Of a stretch of 37,744 nucleotides of DNA, positions 15,138 through 23,842 are shown one piece after another. The stretch is from Deltaproteobacteria bacterium (GTDB taxonomy: Bacteria > Desulfobacterota > Desulfarculia > Adiutricales > Adiutricaceae). Below the pieces are notes generated by a model that saw only the letters and a list, made by a program, of their open reading frames with translations, did not search any database and was not told the DNA's origin. Made by a program: the position numbers and the translations under genes. How positions within the stretch are numbered: the stretch's first letter is position 1; each line of letters opens with the position of its first letter. The DNA is taken from positions 1 to 37,744 of the forward strand of contig JAISYP010000079.1 in NCBI GenBank assembly GCA_031269825.1, written 5' to 3'.

Positions 15138-16880
15138 CTACTCATCCAGGTCAAAGCCTGGCGGGTAACAGGCTTGGGGGGCCGGGATCTTAAAAAGATC
15201 ATAATATTGTTGTTGTTCAGGGGATAATTTTTGCGTCACGGTCTGGCCTTTTTTGTCAATATAACAATCAATAATACTTATGTTATTAACTAAGTCATTT
15301 AAACTATATTCTTTGTGTAATTTGTTATCTTCAAATACTTTTTGAATGTGATAACTAAGTATTGAGACTATAAAAGAAACTAAAAGCTTATTTTCTACCG
15401 CGTCATCAACATACGGTTTATATTTTTCCAAATTAAAGACACTATTAGAATAAAAAGTATAATTTTTGATAGATTCCTTGGCTAGCCAGCCATAATGGAG
15501 GTTTTGGTTGTCGATGGAGCTGTTGGAGATGAAAACAATCCAACCACTGACCGCTAGAGCGTCTTCAAAGGCCAGATGATCGATCAATACATGACGCTTG
15601 TCATCAATGGGTAAGTTTGGGTTTATATGGATGTATTTTTTAAATAATTTGTCGTGAGTGATTTTTTTGTCGCCACTGAGGTATAAAGTCACTAGTTCCT
15701 GAAGCTGTAAATCAAACTGGGCGCGGTCTTCTAAATGGTAAGCGAGATCTAAAAAGATCCGGGCCTGGGCTTTAGGATCTATTTTTAATAATTCACTGTC
15801 TAATGTGATTCCTTTTAAGGAATCATTTGGTGAAAAGATAACGTATTCAGTCTCAAAAATAAACTTTTTGGCATCATTAACTAGCTGTTCGGTTATTGCT
15901 ATAGAAAAAGGCATGTTAATAATGTACTTGAAGTCGAATTTTTTATAAAGACGCAAAATTTTGTCTTTATAAAATTCAGTTCCCAAAAAGAGGGTTATTT
16001 TATCCGCCTTGGTGGTGAGATTCTCAAAATCCGCGAAGACCTGGTTGAGGGTTTCTGGATTTTTGAGGCTGCCAGTATAGACGGATTGACAGACCGGTAG
16101 ACGAGTTTCAACATTAAATAAAATACAAGTATTGATTTTATTCTCTACTTCATCTATAAAATCAGAAAAATTAGGGTCATAAATTTCTGATCTATAGTTA
16201 GAAATCATCCGCTCTTCCCAAGCCAAATACCGCTTACTCGGGACTAACCGCGACCAGCTTTGGTAGAAAACCTGTCTTTGGGACTCGGAAACGCCTTGGT
16301 GGAAAAAATCCTCAATGGCCTCGGGCGTGAAATCGTGAGCCAAATCTTGAGTATATTGGCTGTTTAGCCAATTCTGGGCGTAATTAAGACCTTCGTTTTC
16401 GCTAATGGCGAAGATGGCTAGGGAGAAAATTACGCGCCATTGGTCAGGGAAACTGGCGCGAAGAACGTCCAATAAGCCCAGGTTTTGGGCGATATTTAAC
16501 ATAAAATGGCGTAAGCCAAATATTTTTAGCTCTTCATCAAGTAGATGAAAGGCCAATTCGCGATGCGCGGCCAGATCGCTAGCTAAGAGATAGTCGAGAT
16601 CCAGCTCCCAGGGCGCGTCTTTTTTGGCGTAGGCCAGGGGGTAGGACACGCGAGGGAATTTTTCTCGGACTAAAACTCGCGTTTCTGGCCGCTCGTGTAA
16701 TAATGAAAGACCTTTGTTGTTAAAAATTGGTTCATTTGTGATGGGATCAAGACAACCAATTATTTCAAAAATACCATAATCTGTTTTTGTTTTGGAAACA
16801 TCGATTGATTCCGTGTAAATAATATCAACTCGATCTTTTTCAAATTCATAGAGCGAGATGTTTTTCACTATCTCGGCCAT
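15138..16880 (-). CDS. IS1634/IS4-like transposase-derived protein lacking the catalytic triad
   Basis: The 580-residue protein aligns by eye with IS1634/IS4-type DDE transposases along its length: a leading region with LLDVLRASFPDQWR (near 136-149), RMISNYRSE where active enzymes have D-x-T-S-I-S-S-Y, LPVCQSVYTGSLKNPETL (261-278), FKYIINMPFSIA (317-328), the late SGWIVFISN strand and a terminal TQKLSPEQQQYYDLF. In an ungapped comparison the three catalytic acids appear replaced: the first Asp by Glu222, the second (normally D-R-G-F) by Gly300 in LFLGTEFY, and the Glu by Ser470 with a Glu one residue earlier. No frameshift or stop is present. ATG at 16880 is chosen because AAGGAG lies 6 nt upstream. 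The middle is more AT-rich than the cbi genes. It may be a domesticated or a dead transposase. Confidence 0.75.
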   Translation of the reverse strand: MAEIVKNISLYEFEKDRVDIIYTESIDVSKTKTDYGIFEIIGCLDPITNEPIFNNKGLSLLHERPETRVLVREKFPRVSYPLAYAKKDAPWELDLDYLLASDLAAHRELAFHLLDEELKIFGLRHFMLNIAQNLGLLDVLRASFPDQWRVIFSLAIFAISENEGLNYAQNWLNSQYTQDLAHDFTPEAIEDFFHQGVSESQRQVFYQSWSRLVPSKRYLAWEERMISNYRSEIYDPNFSDFIDEVENKINTCILFNVETRLPVCQSVYTGSLKNPETLNQVFADFENLTTKADKITLFLGTEFYKDKILRLYKKFDFKYIINMPFSIAITEQLVNDAKKFIFETEYVIFSPNDSLKGITLDSELLKIDPKAQARIFLDLAYHLEDRAQFDLQLQELVTLYLSGDKKITHDKLFKKYIHINPNLPIDDKRHVLIDHLAFEDALAVSGWIVFISNSSIDNQNLHYGWLAKESIKNYTFYSNSVFNLEKYKPYVDDAVENKLLVSFIVSILSYHIQKVFEDNKLHKEYSLNDLVNNISIIDCYIDKKGQTVTQKLSPEQQQYYDLFKIPAPQACYPPGFDLDE

Positions 16881-17405
16881 TGACAACTCCTTAAGGCGAA
16901 ACTTCCCTCCGCGCGTTTTTTGGATTTGGGCGCGCGAACGGTGGAGATTGGGGAACGCCGGAACTAGCCCCAGGCGACAACAATCTTAGGTTTTAGATAC
17001 CCTAATAGGGTTAGAAAATTAACTATAGCCATCCTTTCTGTAAATAGCTAGCGTATTAAAATTATAATAGATTAAATTACCCTGGTTAGATAATATTTAG
17101 GATCCACCTCGCCAATGGTCATCCCAAATGGGTCTTGGGACAATGAGGGAGCGGGCGAAATCTATATCTATATCTAATCCTTATCCTTATCCTATAGCCA
17201 GCCGCCGGTTTGGGGTTTTGGCCAAGGTCAAATCTTCGTTAACTAAGTAAAACTTCCGACGCCAAAACTTATAACCTGATAGGCGGGATATGTCAACTGG
17301 TTGGTAAAATAAATTTTTCTCCTGAAAATTTCCGGTAGTTAACCAAATGAGCTAATATAATTGTATTATAAGATTATAGATGTTATATTTTAAATAAAAT
17401 AGTCC
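16881..17405. other. Intergenic region upstream of the transposase-derived gene
   Basis: No gene is seen. It contains a candidate minus-strand promoter (17268-17296) and a short stretch of hexamer repeats at 17161-17196 (TATATC repeated, then CTTATC repeated). Terminal inverted repeats that would mark the edges of an insertion sequence were looked for and not recognised. Confidence 0.5.
17268..17296 (-). promoter_or_regulatory. Candidate sigma-70 promoter
   Basis: On the minus strand TTGACA (17296-17291) is followed after 17 bases by TATAAG (17273-17268). The -35 box is a perfect match and the -10 differs by one base. Transcription would begin near 17260 and run with a leader of about 380 bases into the transposase-derived gene. 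Confidence 0.5.
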
Positions 17406-18620
17406 TTAAATAGCTCCACCTTTTACCAACCAGATGGGGCTTAAAGGTTTCAGGTAATAGCCCGGCCCCAATGCCTGGGAGCGAGCGGCGGACAATTGGG
17501 TGACTTCAGGAACTGGCCCAGAGCTAAGGATCCGCGTAGCCGTGGCTAGGTGGTTGGGGTCTATGGTCGCGGCCACGATGACGCCTCCGGGCCGCAGGCG
17601 TTTTTGGGCCTCGCTTAGGATGTCCGCCAGATCTTCTCCGCCGCCACCCACAAAAATTCTGTCTGGGTCAGGCAATTGGCCCAGATCTTCGGGCGCCTGG
17701 CCCGCGACCACGGAAAGGTGGGCCAAGCCAAAGCGACGTTGATTGGCCTTGATTCTGGCCACGCGCTCGGGATTTTTTTCCAGGGCCCAAATTTCGCCGT
17801 CCTCCAATAGTCGCGCCGCTTCCACCGCCACTGAGCCACAACCGGCTCCCAAATCCCAGAGGGTTTCTTGGCCGGTTAGCTCTAAAAGCCCCAAGGCCAC
17901 TAGTCGGGTCTCGCGTTTGGTGATGAGGCCGCGTTCTGGGTCGTAAGCCTCTTCTGGGCTCCCCAAAATAACTCTTTGAGCGCCGTCGGTGGCGAGAACC
18001 ACTAGGTTAAGCGGCGAAAATGAGCCTTGGGCCGCCGCGGAGAGGGATAAGCTGGTCATTTTTTCTTTATTGGTGGCGAGATCCTCAAAAACCAGCATTG
18101 TTAGATGATCTTGACCTCGGCTGGACAAAGCCTCGGCCAAAACCGCGGGCGAATTTCGCGGATCAGTATAAACGGCTAAATAACCGCCTTTTTGATTGGC
18201 CCGGTAGACGGCGGCCCAGAATTCTCGCCAACTGGCTCGGCCGTGCAGGGAGACGGTTTCCACGCCAGCCCAGGATTTTTTCATTAACGCGAAGGCTTTT
18301 TGAACCATGGTCGCGCCTGGCCACAGACAAACTTTCGCCGGATCCAAGACAGTCATTAGTTGTTGGGCCACGCCAAAAAAATTGGGATCTCCTGAGGCCA
18401 AAACCAGGACAGAACATTTTTGGGAGAGTATCTCGATTTCTTGGAGCCAGGGGCGCAAAGGGCCTTTCAAAGGCAGTTTGACGCCATCGAAATCGGGAAA
18501 AAAATCGAGCAAACGTTCGGGGCCCGCCAAAAATTCGCTCTTATCCAACAGTTTTTGGGCCTCTCGGCTGACCTCATTGGGACTGGACAACCCCAAAACG
18601 TGAATAAGCTCTTTAGCCAA
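17406..18620 (-). CDS. cbiET: Fused cobalt-precorrin-7 C5-methyltransferase / C15-methyltransferase (decarboxylating)
   Basis: The 404-residue protein joins two enzymes that methylate C5 and C15 and decarboxylate the ring C acetate. Residues 1 to about 200 are the CbiE tetrapyrrole methylase (HVLGLSSPNEVS, VLASGDPNFFGV). Residues from about 215 are CbiT, a class I methyltransferase starting KRETRLVALGLLEL with the SAM loop WDLGAGCGSVAVEA and ALEKNPERVA. The fusion equals CobL of the aerobic pathway and is common in deltaproteobacteria. The start is a TTG at 18620 with GAGG 5 nt upstream; an upstream ATG terminates at once. It stands alone between two spacers of more than 500 bases, so it probably has its own promoter. 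Confidence 0.95.
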   Translation of the reverse strand: MAKELIHVLGLSSPNEVSREAQKLLDKSEFLAGPERLLDFFPDFDGVKLPLKGPLRPWLQEIEILSQKCSVLVLASGDPNFFGVAQQLMTVLDPAKVCLWPGATMVQKAFALMKKSWAGVETVSLHGRASWREFWAAVYRANQKGGYLAVYTDPRNSPAVLAEALSSRGQDHLTMLVFEDLATNKEKMTSLSLSAAAQGSFSPLNLVVLATDGAQRVILGSPEEAYDPERGLITKRETRLVALGLLELTGQETLWDLGAGCGSVAVEAARLLEDGEIWALEKNPERVARIKANQRRFGLAHLSVVAGQAPEDLGQLPDPDRIFVGGGGEDLADILSEAQKRLRPGGVIVAATIDPNHLATATRILSSGPVPEVTQLSAARSQALGPGYYLKPLSPIWLVKGGAI

Positions 18621-19261
18621 AATTACCTCATGGTTATCCTAGAAACAGACAAAATGTTCAGGGTGGACTCCGCTAGCGTTAATTTTAAGATATGATCGAT
18701 GACCATTCTTCGGGGTGGTGGGCTTAGGCTTAATATTTCTCGCTTTCAGTATCCTGGAAATATTCCCAGAATTCAATAATTTTTTCGCTCATTGTTTAGA
18801 GTATTTTTAAGTATTAAATATCAGTAAGATAATTTGTAATTTGTAAATATGATATATAAATGTTGTTATAAACAATATAATGGTATAAAAAAATGTTTAT
18901 ATATCTTTAATTAGGTGATTTTAGCTCTTCTGGCCGCCCGATTCTGGGGATAGCTTTTAAGCCAGATTCGGGGCGTAGAGCCGGCGTCTTTAGGTCGCGC
19001 ATTTTAGCGCTTAAGTTTTAGTAAAATATCGTTTATTTTCCTAGTTAAGTATAAAAGAGTTAAATTTAACGCGTCAGTTGGCCAGACCTATTGATCCCCC
19101 GCGCTCACTAAAGCGGTGGCCAGAGACGCGTCTGATTTTTATCTAACTATATAATTATTGCTTAAATAATTTTGAAGTTTAATTAATAATTAATAATAAT
19201 ACTTATTAATTTTATAATAAATTTATTAATTATCTTTTTTTTAGGTTAAGGCGCGCGGAAT
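18621..19261. other. AT-rich intergenic region
   Basis: About 640 bases without a recognisable gene lie between cbiD and cbiET, both on the minus strand. It is extremely AT-rich at 18800-18910 and 19140-19250. It should hold the cbiET promoter. No B12 riboswitch core was recognised on either strand. Confidence 0.5.
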
Positions 19262-20332
19262 TTAATCGGCTTGAGCCAAGATCGTCCCATCAAAATCCAA
19301 GATCCAGGCCCATAGTTTCGGTTCCGAACCAGTCACCAGCCGGGCCGAGGCCAACATTTTTTGGGCCACGACCGAGATTACCCGCGTCTGGCCCTTTTTT
19401 TTGAGCGTGTCCAAGGCGGCCAGAGCGGTAGGGGCGCTGGCGATTTCGGCCCTAAGCGCGGTTGAGAGGGTGGGGAGCCAGTCGGCGAAGATCTTTAAAT
19501 CCAGATCATTTTTATGGGCGTGGGTGCAGCTATGGCCAGCGGCTTGTTTGACCGCTTTGCCAAAAAAAGAGACTAGCCCCACTCGGGTAAAGCCTTTTTG
19601 AGTGGCCTTGGTCAAAGCGACCGCGAAATAATCGGCCATCTGGACAAACGCCTCCTCCGGCAGATCGGCTCTGATTCGTCGGGCGAAACCTTCGCTGCGG
19701 CCGCCAGTGGTTAAAACCACTTCCGTTAGGCCTAAAGCGCGGGCCACGGATAAAGCGCTGTCAATGGTGGCGACGTAAGCCCCATGGGAAAAAGGTTTGA
19801 CTAAGCCGGTTGTCCCCAGGATAGAGAGTCCACCCATAATCCCGAGTCGGGGGTTTAAAGTCTTTTCGGCTAAAACTTGTCCATCTCGGACGAAAATAGT
19901 AACTTTTAAACCTACTTCCAGTAGATAAGGGGCGAGGTTTTCGGCGAGCATGCGCCTGGGAACTGGATTGACGGCCCATTCCCCGGGGGCTAGGACTAAG
20001 CCTGGTTTGGTGACCCGGCCCACCCCTTGGCCACCCACAATGACCAAACCTTTGTCCGTTTCCTCTAGTATGACGCCGATCTGGGCTTGATTGGTGACAT
20101 CGGGGTCATCGCCCGCGTCTTTTATCACCACGGTTTGGATGGTTTTCTGCGCGCTACCCGCGAAAACCGGGATGACGATTGATTGGTTTTTGGGGAGCTG
20201 GATGGTCACTTGATCCGGGATTTGACCAGACTTTAAAGCCATCGCCGCGGCTAAAGCCGCCGCCGTGGCCGCTGTTCCCGTGGAAAACCCGGATCTTAAG
20301 GCTGGTTTTGGGGAGTCTGGGTCATTGGCCAC
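19262..20332 (-). CDS. cbiD: Cobalt-precorrin-5B C1-methyltransferase
   Basis: CbiD methylates C1 in the anaerobic pathway and is unrelated to the other corrin methylases. The 356-residue product carries the N-terminal family signature SGFSTGTAATAAALAA, the segments DAGDDPDVTNQAQIG and GRVTKPGL, NPVPRRMLAEN, the ILGTTGLVKPFSHGAYVATID stretch read in two parts, and TTGGRSEGFARR. Length is normal. The start is a GTG at 20332, one base after the stop of the PIN-like gene, so it is probably translated by coupling as the last gene of the operon outer-membrane protein, permease, PIN-like protein, cbiD. Confidence 0.95.
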   Translation of the reverse strand: MANDPDSPKPALRSGFSTGTAATAAALAAAMALKSGQIPDQVTIQLPKNQSIVIPVFAGSAQKTIQTVVIKDAGDDPDVTNQAQIGVILEETDKGLVIVGGQGVGRVTKPGLVLAPGEWAVNPVPRRMLAENLAPYLLEVGLKVTIFVRDGQVLAEKTLNPRLGIMGGLSILGTTGLVKPFSHGAYVATIDSALSVARALGLTEVVLTTGGRSEGFARRIRADLPEEAFVQMADYFAVALTKATQKGFTRVGLVSFFGKAVKQAAGHSCTHAHKNDLDLKIFADWLPTLSTALRAEIASAPTALAALDTLKKKGQTRVISVVAQKMLASARLVTGSEPKLWAWILDFDGTILAQAD

Positions 20333-20333
20333 G

Positions 20334-20948
20334 TTAGAGGCTCTCTCGCCAATGGGCCAACCAAAGGGGCAAGGAGGTATGGGGATCCGGGGATAAGGGG
20401 GCTAAATCGTCCTGAAAGTTCCCTTGGCTATTTAATGTTTCGATGGGACGCTCGCGCCATTGTTGGATCAATTCTAGTTTTTGTTGGCGCGAGAGGTTTT
20501 GGGTGGTTTGGGCTAGTTCTTGTCGCGTAAAGGCGGCCCAACGGCGAAAAGAGTCCCCAGCCGGCCAGCTGAGGCTTTCGGGTCGGGCGACGAGGGGCCA
20601 GGGGGCTTTTTTTAGGGCCAAAAGAGTGGGCAGGGCCAATAACTGGGGATCCAGGGTCAAAAGAGCGGCCATGTTTAAACCGCGGGCTTGGGCTAGGTGT
20701 CTTAATAACTGGGGGGCTAAAGCCAGTTCTTGGCTCAATTGGCTAGTTAGTTCCCGCGCCTGGGGGGACGTGGGGAGCTGGGGATAACTCTGGGCTTGGG
20801 CGAGCAGATTATCTTTAAAAGGCGAATCCGGTAAAGCCGCCAGTTCCTCCAAAACATATTCTCCCACGCCAGGGGTGAGAGAGCCCCAGTTGACCGCCTC
20901 CAGAGCCGGCCAAGACAGCGCCGAGGTTTCCAAATAGATCTTCGGCAT
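20334..20948 (-). CDS. PIN-domain-like protein with a degenerate active site
   Basis: The 204-residue protein starts MPKIYLETSALSW, which looks like the first strand of a PIN (VapC-type) RNase domain, followed by YVLEELAALPDSP (31-43) and LARGLN-type text ending AALLTLDPQLL (94-104), again PIN-like in order and spacing. Glu7, Glu34 and Asp100 sit where acidic residues are expected. The position of the conserved central Asp (around 79, in LAPQLLRH) lacks one. The remaining C-terminal 95 residues are Leu/Gln/Arg-rich and unrecognised. There is no antitoxin gene beside it. It overlaps the permease stop by one base (TAATG) and ends 1 nt before cbiD, so it is embedded in a cobalamin operon. Confidence 0.5.
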   Translation of the reverse strand: MPKIYLETSALSWPALEAVNWGSLTPGVGEYVLEELAALPDSPFKDNLLAQAQSYPQLPTSPQARELTSQLSQELALAPQLLRHLAQARGLNMAALLTLDPQLLALPTLLALKKAPWPLVARPESLSWPAGDSFRRWAAFTRQELAQTTQNLSRQQKLELIQQWRERPIETLNSQGNFQDDLAPLSPDPHTSLPLWLAHWRESL

Positions 20949-21682
20949 TAGGCTTTGGCCTTACCCACGGCCCACATGGCTAAACTCAGAAAGAGAGCCA
21001 GACTCAAGGCCAAAACCAGAAAATTATTTATATCTGGCGGTAACCCAAAGGCCTCGGCTCGGGTGGCTTTGGCGGCGTGGGATAAAGGTAAGAGCCACAA
21101 TAGGTTTTGGGCCCAGGCCGGTAGACTTTCAATGGGAAAAAAGGTGCCCCCTAGAAAGGACATGGGGGTGATGATGAAATTGGTTAATAAACTTTGGTCG
21201 GCGTGGGATTTGACTAACATCGCCATGGCCACCCCTAAGGCGGAAAAAGCCAGGCCATTTAAAACCAGGGCCAGCCAGAAAAAAGGCCCATAATAAAGCT
21301 TAACGCCAAAAAGCCAGCCTAAAATAATGACTAAAAAAACGGCGAGGAACACTCGGGTTAGACCAGCCAAGGATTCGCCCAGGACATAGGCCAAGGAATT
21401 GACTGGGGCGGCTTGGATCTCGTCAAAGACTTGGTAGTAAAAGCGGGCCACGTTAATGTCGCCGGCCAGGGAAAAGCCTTGGATGACGCTAGCCATGGCC
21501 GCGAGGCCGGGAATCAGGAACTCGGAGTAACTTCGCCCATCCATGGTGAGCGAGCCACCCAAAGCGCAGCCAAAGGTTAATAAGTACAAAAGTGGCGAGA
21601 TGGCCTGTCCCGCGAGGTGGCGTTTTAAGCGTCGCTTGAGAATGAGGATTTCTCGGAGATACACGGCCATAAAGGCGGACAT
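20948..21682 (-). CDS. ABC-2 type transporter permease
   Basis: The 244-residue protein has an N-terminal cytoplasmic stretch (LREILILKRRLKRH) and about six hydrophobic helices, with the ABC-2 hallmark near the end, MSFLGGTFFPIESLPAWAQ, followed by LLPLSHAAKATRA. This matches the NodJ/DrrB-type permease family, usually export systems. No ATP-binding partner lies next to it in the operon; the only ABC ATPase in the window is an ABC-F protein, which does not energise transporters. The substrate is unknown, though the position between an outer-membrane barrel and cbiD suggests a tie to cobalt or corrinoids (inference). The ATG has AAGGGG about 7 nt upstream. Confidence 0.9.
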   Translation of the reverse strand: MSAFMAVYLREILILKRRLKRHLAGQAISPLLYLLTFGCALGGSLTMDGRSYSEFLIPGLAAMASVIQGFSLAGDINVARFYYQVFDEIQAAPVNSLAYVLGESLAGLTRVFLAVFLVIILGWLFGVKLYYGPFFWLALVLNGLAFSALGVAMAMLVKSHADQSLLTNFIITPMSFLGGTFFPIESLPAWAQNLLWLLPLSHAAKATRAEAFGLPPDINNFLVLALSLALFLSLAMWAVGKAKA

Positions 21683-21824
21683 AGCGGCCCCTTGTTAATC
21701 GGTAGGCCAAAAAATAGGCCCAAGGCCGCGGAAGCTCTAGGCCAAGGCCAATTAAGCCTCAGAGTAAATTAAATATAGTTATGTTCGAGCCAATGGCCTT
21801 AAAGGCCAGACGGGTGGGGAAATT

Positions 21825-22829
21825 TTAATACTCAAACCGCAGACCGGTCTTAAAGGTTCGGCCTTCCTCATTGTTGGCCCGCTTGTTGTCGCTCGGGGTG
21901 TCGGCTATGTTGGTGATATCGGCTTTTAAAAATAAGCTGCCTTTGTCTTGCCAATCATACAACCGTTTGACTAGATGGAAGTCGTAAACCGTGGCGCTGG
22001 AGAAATCTTGACTCATGAACGGAAAATAGTATGGAGCGCGGCGGCCAGGGCCATTAGCTTCCAAGCTCATGGAGAGCCCCGTTATCTCATGGTTGAAGGC
22101 TAGTCCATAGGATAAGCTTAAGTCGGAAGCCAGTGGGCCGTTTTCCGCCCGATTCGACCATTGGTCAAAGAACCGGGTCAAAGTGAAATAAGGCCTTAGC
22201 TCAAAGTTCCAGTCAAAAACTTGCTCCAAAGATAAGTCCGCCGTGAACTCCAGGCCTTGAAGCCGGTTATCGGTCGTGGTCTGGTTTAAAAATTGATCCA
22301 AGGGCGCGAGGTTTTGGCGTAGGCGACTATAATCAAAATCAAAATACCGAATTCCCGCCCTGAACCCTGGGTAATCGAGGTCAGCCCCGACGCTAAAACC
22401 AAAAGCCAAAGCGTTCACGGAATTGAAATCAGCCAGCCAAGGGCTTTTGAGGGATTGGTTTATCCCAGAGTACTCGGCGTAAACGCGGGCTTGGTCACTG
22501 GCCTGGAAACTGAGGCCCACGGATTGCCCTTGGGTGGCGAGAAGATTGTCCGTTAAGGCGATGGGGAACGGGGATTGGGAGCCATGAAAATTATAGGATT
22601 GGGCGTAGGAACGGGCCACTAATTTGAGCCGATCCTCGCTCAAAAATTCTTTGGCTAGCCCATCAAGAGGGGGAGAATCTTTCTTTTTTGGCTCAGACAA
22701 ACTCGGAACCTGGCTGGCTTCGATGGTTGGCTCCTGTTTTTTGGCGAAAAAAGGCCAGTCCCAAGCCTGAGCGGCCTGGCTACCTAAAAGCCCCAGGAGG
22801 GCCCATATGGCGACCATAACTTTTTTCAT
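21825..22829 (-). CDS. Outer-membrane beta-barrel protein resembling the C-terminal half of a TonB receptor
   Basis: The 334-residue product has a clear Sec signal peptide (MKKVMVAIWALLGLLGSQAAQA, cleavage after Ala22 expected; the signal is quoted in full length of 22 as positions 1-22). The mature part is built of alternating amphipathic strands such as ARVYAEYSGI, FRAGIRYFDFDYS and FELRPYFTLTRF. It ends GRTFKTGLRFEY with a terminal aromatic residue, as in outer-membrane barrels. The late segment LFLKADITNIADTP resembles the ADNLFD-like end of TonB-dependent receptors. No plug domain or TonB box is evident and the length is about half that of BtuB. It leads the operon containing the permease, PIN-like gene and cbiD, so a role in cobalt or corrinoid passage is plausible but unproven. 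Confidence 0.7.
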   Translation of the reverse strand: MKKVMVAIWALLGLLGSQAAQAWDWPFFAKKQEPTIEASQVPSLSEPKKKDSPPLDGLAKEFLSEDRLKLVARSYAQSYNFHGSQSPFPIALTDNLLATQGQSVGLSFQASDQARVYAEYSGINQSLKSPWLADFNSVNALAFGFSVGADLDYPGFRAGIRYFDFDYSRLRQNLAPLDQFLNQTTTDNRLQGLEFTADLSLEQVFDWNFELRPYFTLTRFFDQWSNRAENGPLASDLSLSYGLAFNHEITGLSMSLEANGPGRRAPYYFPFMSQDFSSATVYDFHLVKRLYDWQDKGSLFLKADITNIADTPSDNKRANNEEGRTFKTGLRFEY

Positions 22830-22883
22830 AACTCACGCCCAAACAAGAAATTAAAATAGACGCTCCTCACAGACAAACAACTA

Positions 22884-22921
22884 AAAAATGATCACTCTTG
22901 ATAAAAATGCTCACTCTTGAT
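22884..22921. promoter_or_regulatory. Two contiguous 19-bp direct repeats upstream of the outer-membrane gene
   Basis: AAAAATGATCACTCTTGAT (22884-22902) is followed immediately by AAAAATGCTCACTCTTGAT (22903-22921), identical but for one base. They lie 55-92 bases upstream of the start of the minus-strand outer-membrane gene. The position and near-two-turn period suit a tandem regulator-binding site, but no known operator was recognised. Confidence 0.4.
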
Positions 22922-23467
22922 GGCAATAATAAAAAAATAGGAAGAAATTTTATTAATAACAGTGATAAAAAAGTATAGGAAAAAGATCGCTTTATTAAAA
23001 ATATATCACAATCATTATTAAAGTTGAATAATAATAGACAGTTCACGTTCCTGATTGGCCGACGCCCACGCGGGAATCGCCGCGATCTGAATATAACACA
23101 TTTTTACGGAACGAGTAAACCCCAGATGGAAAAATTTTTTCGCCGCCCACCCTGTCCCCAGGGAAGTTTCTGAAGGATTTTCTGTTTTTTGGTCGTATTT
23201 ACGGTGGTTTAGGCTTAGGAAGCCTGTTTTAAGCTGATCTGGTCAAATTCATCGCGTCCGTGGGGATACCTCTGGCTGGGCGGTATTTTCCCAGGCTGGC
23301 CAGAGAAACGGTGGAGAGGGATAAAATGATAAAATTACGTCGTTAAAGAGCTAGTTCATTCTAATTTCGTTATAGTTAATTAGATTAGCTACAATTTTTG
23401 ACGCCACTAATCCCTAAGCCCATTGACCGTCTCAGTCTGGCCTAACCTAGCCCCAATGATTTCGCTG

Positions 23468-23575
23468 GCTTCGCGAAAAGCCTATTTTAAGGGAAATCAT
23501 TAAACGAAAGATTATTAATTTCAGTAACTTATCCATTAGAATAGGGGAATTTTGGATCTTTCGCCAACTCTTTCG
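23468..23575 (+). mobile_element. MITE-like dispersed repeat, copy 3 (diverged)
   Basis: This copy has the same orientation as 11905-12014. It shares CTTCGCGAAAA at the left, the AATCAT-TAAACGAAAG and TTATTAATTTCAGTAACTTAT blocks in similar positions, GAATTTTGG near the right, and ends in CTTTCGCC. Similarity is clear but lower than between copies 1 and 2, so it is probably an older insertion. Confidence 0.6.
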
Positions 23576-23791
23576 GATGGATCAAGAGGGGCGACTAAAA
23601 GACATCTCAAAATTTAAATTTAAAGTAATTAACTATTAGTTTAGTAAATTAATAAATAAAAAAATAGCAAAATATTTTTTATTAATTTAGTTTTAATATT
23701 AATCAGAGTCAATAATTATAATATTAAATCTAATTTTGTTTCTATAATTCCAGATAACCGATAATTTCTCGGATTTTGATTTTTCCAATGG

Positions 23792-23819
23792 TTGACAAAA
23801 ATTTCTTAGCGTTTATAAT
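23792..23819 (+). promoter_or_regulatory. Consensus sigma-70 promoter for the riboswitch-cbiC-cbiA transcript
   Basis: TTGACA (23792-23797) and TATAAT (23814-23819) are both perfect consensus hexamers separated by 16 bases. Transcription would start near 23826, just ahead of the B12 riboswitch. Confidence 0.85.
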
Positions 23820-23842
23820 GTTCCAGACGCTCAAGTCAAGCC

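Larger units (their letters stand above)
22830..23791. other. Divergent spacer between the outer-membrane gene and the riboswitch
   Basis: No gene is seen in these 960 bases. The region holds 19-bp direct repeats near the outer-membrane gene, a long hairpin at 23270-23305 (CTCTGGC pairing with GCCAGAG, with a TGGG/CCCA inner stem), and the third MITE-like copy at 23468-23575. The stretch 23600-23760 is extremely AT-rich and directly precedes the riboswitch promoter. Confidence 0.5.

Noticed and set aside
18730-18792. 20-codon minus-strand frame MSEKIIEFWEYFQDTESEKY
   Set aside because: The residues look protein-like, but there is no ribosome site and the frame is too short to separate from chance.
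22960-23060. Fur-like AT-rich inverted sequence before the outer-membrane gene
   Set aside because: It only loosely resembles a Fur box; in such AT-rich DNA this is expected by chance.
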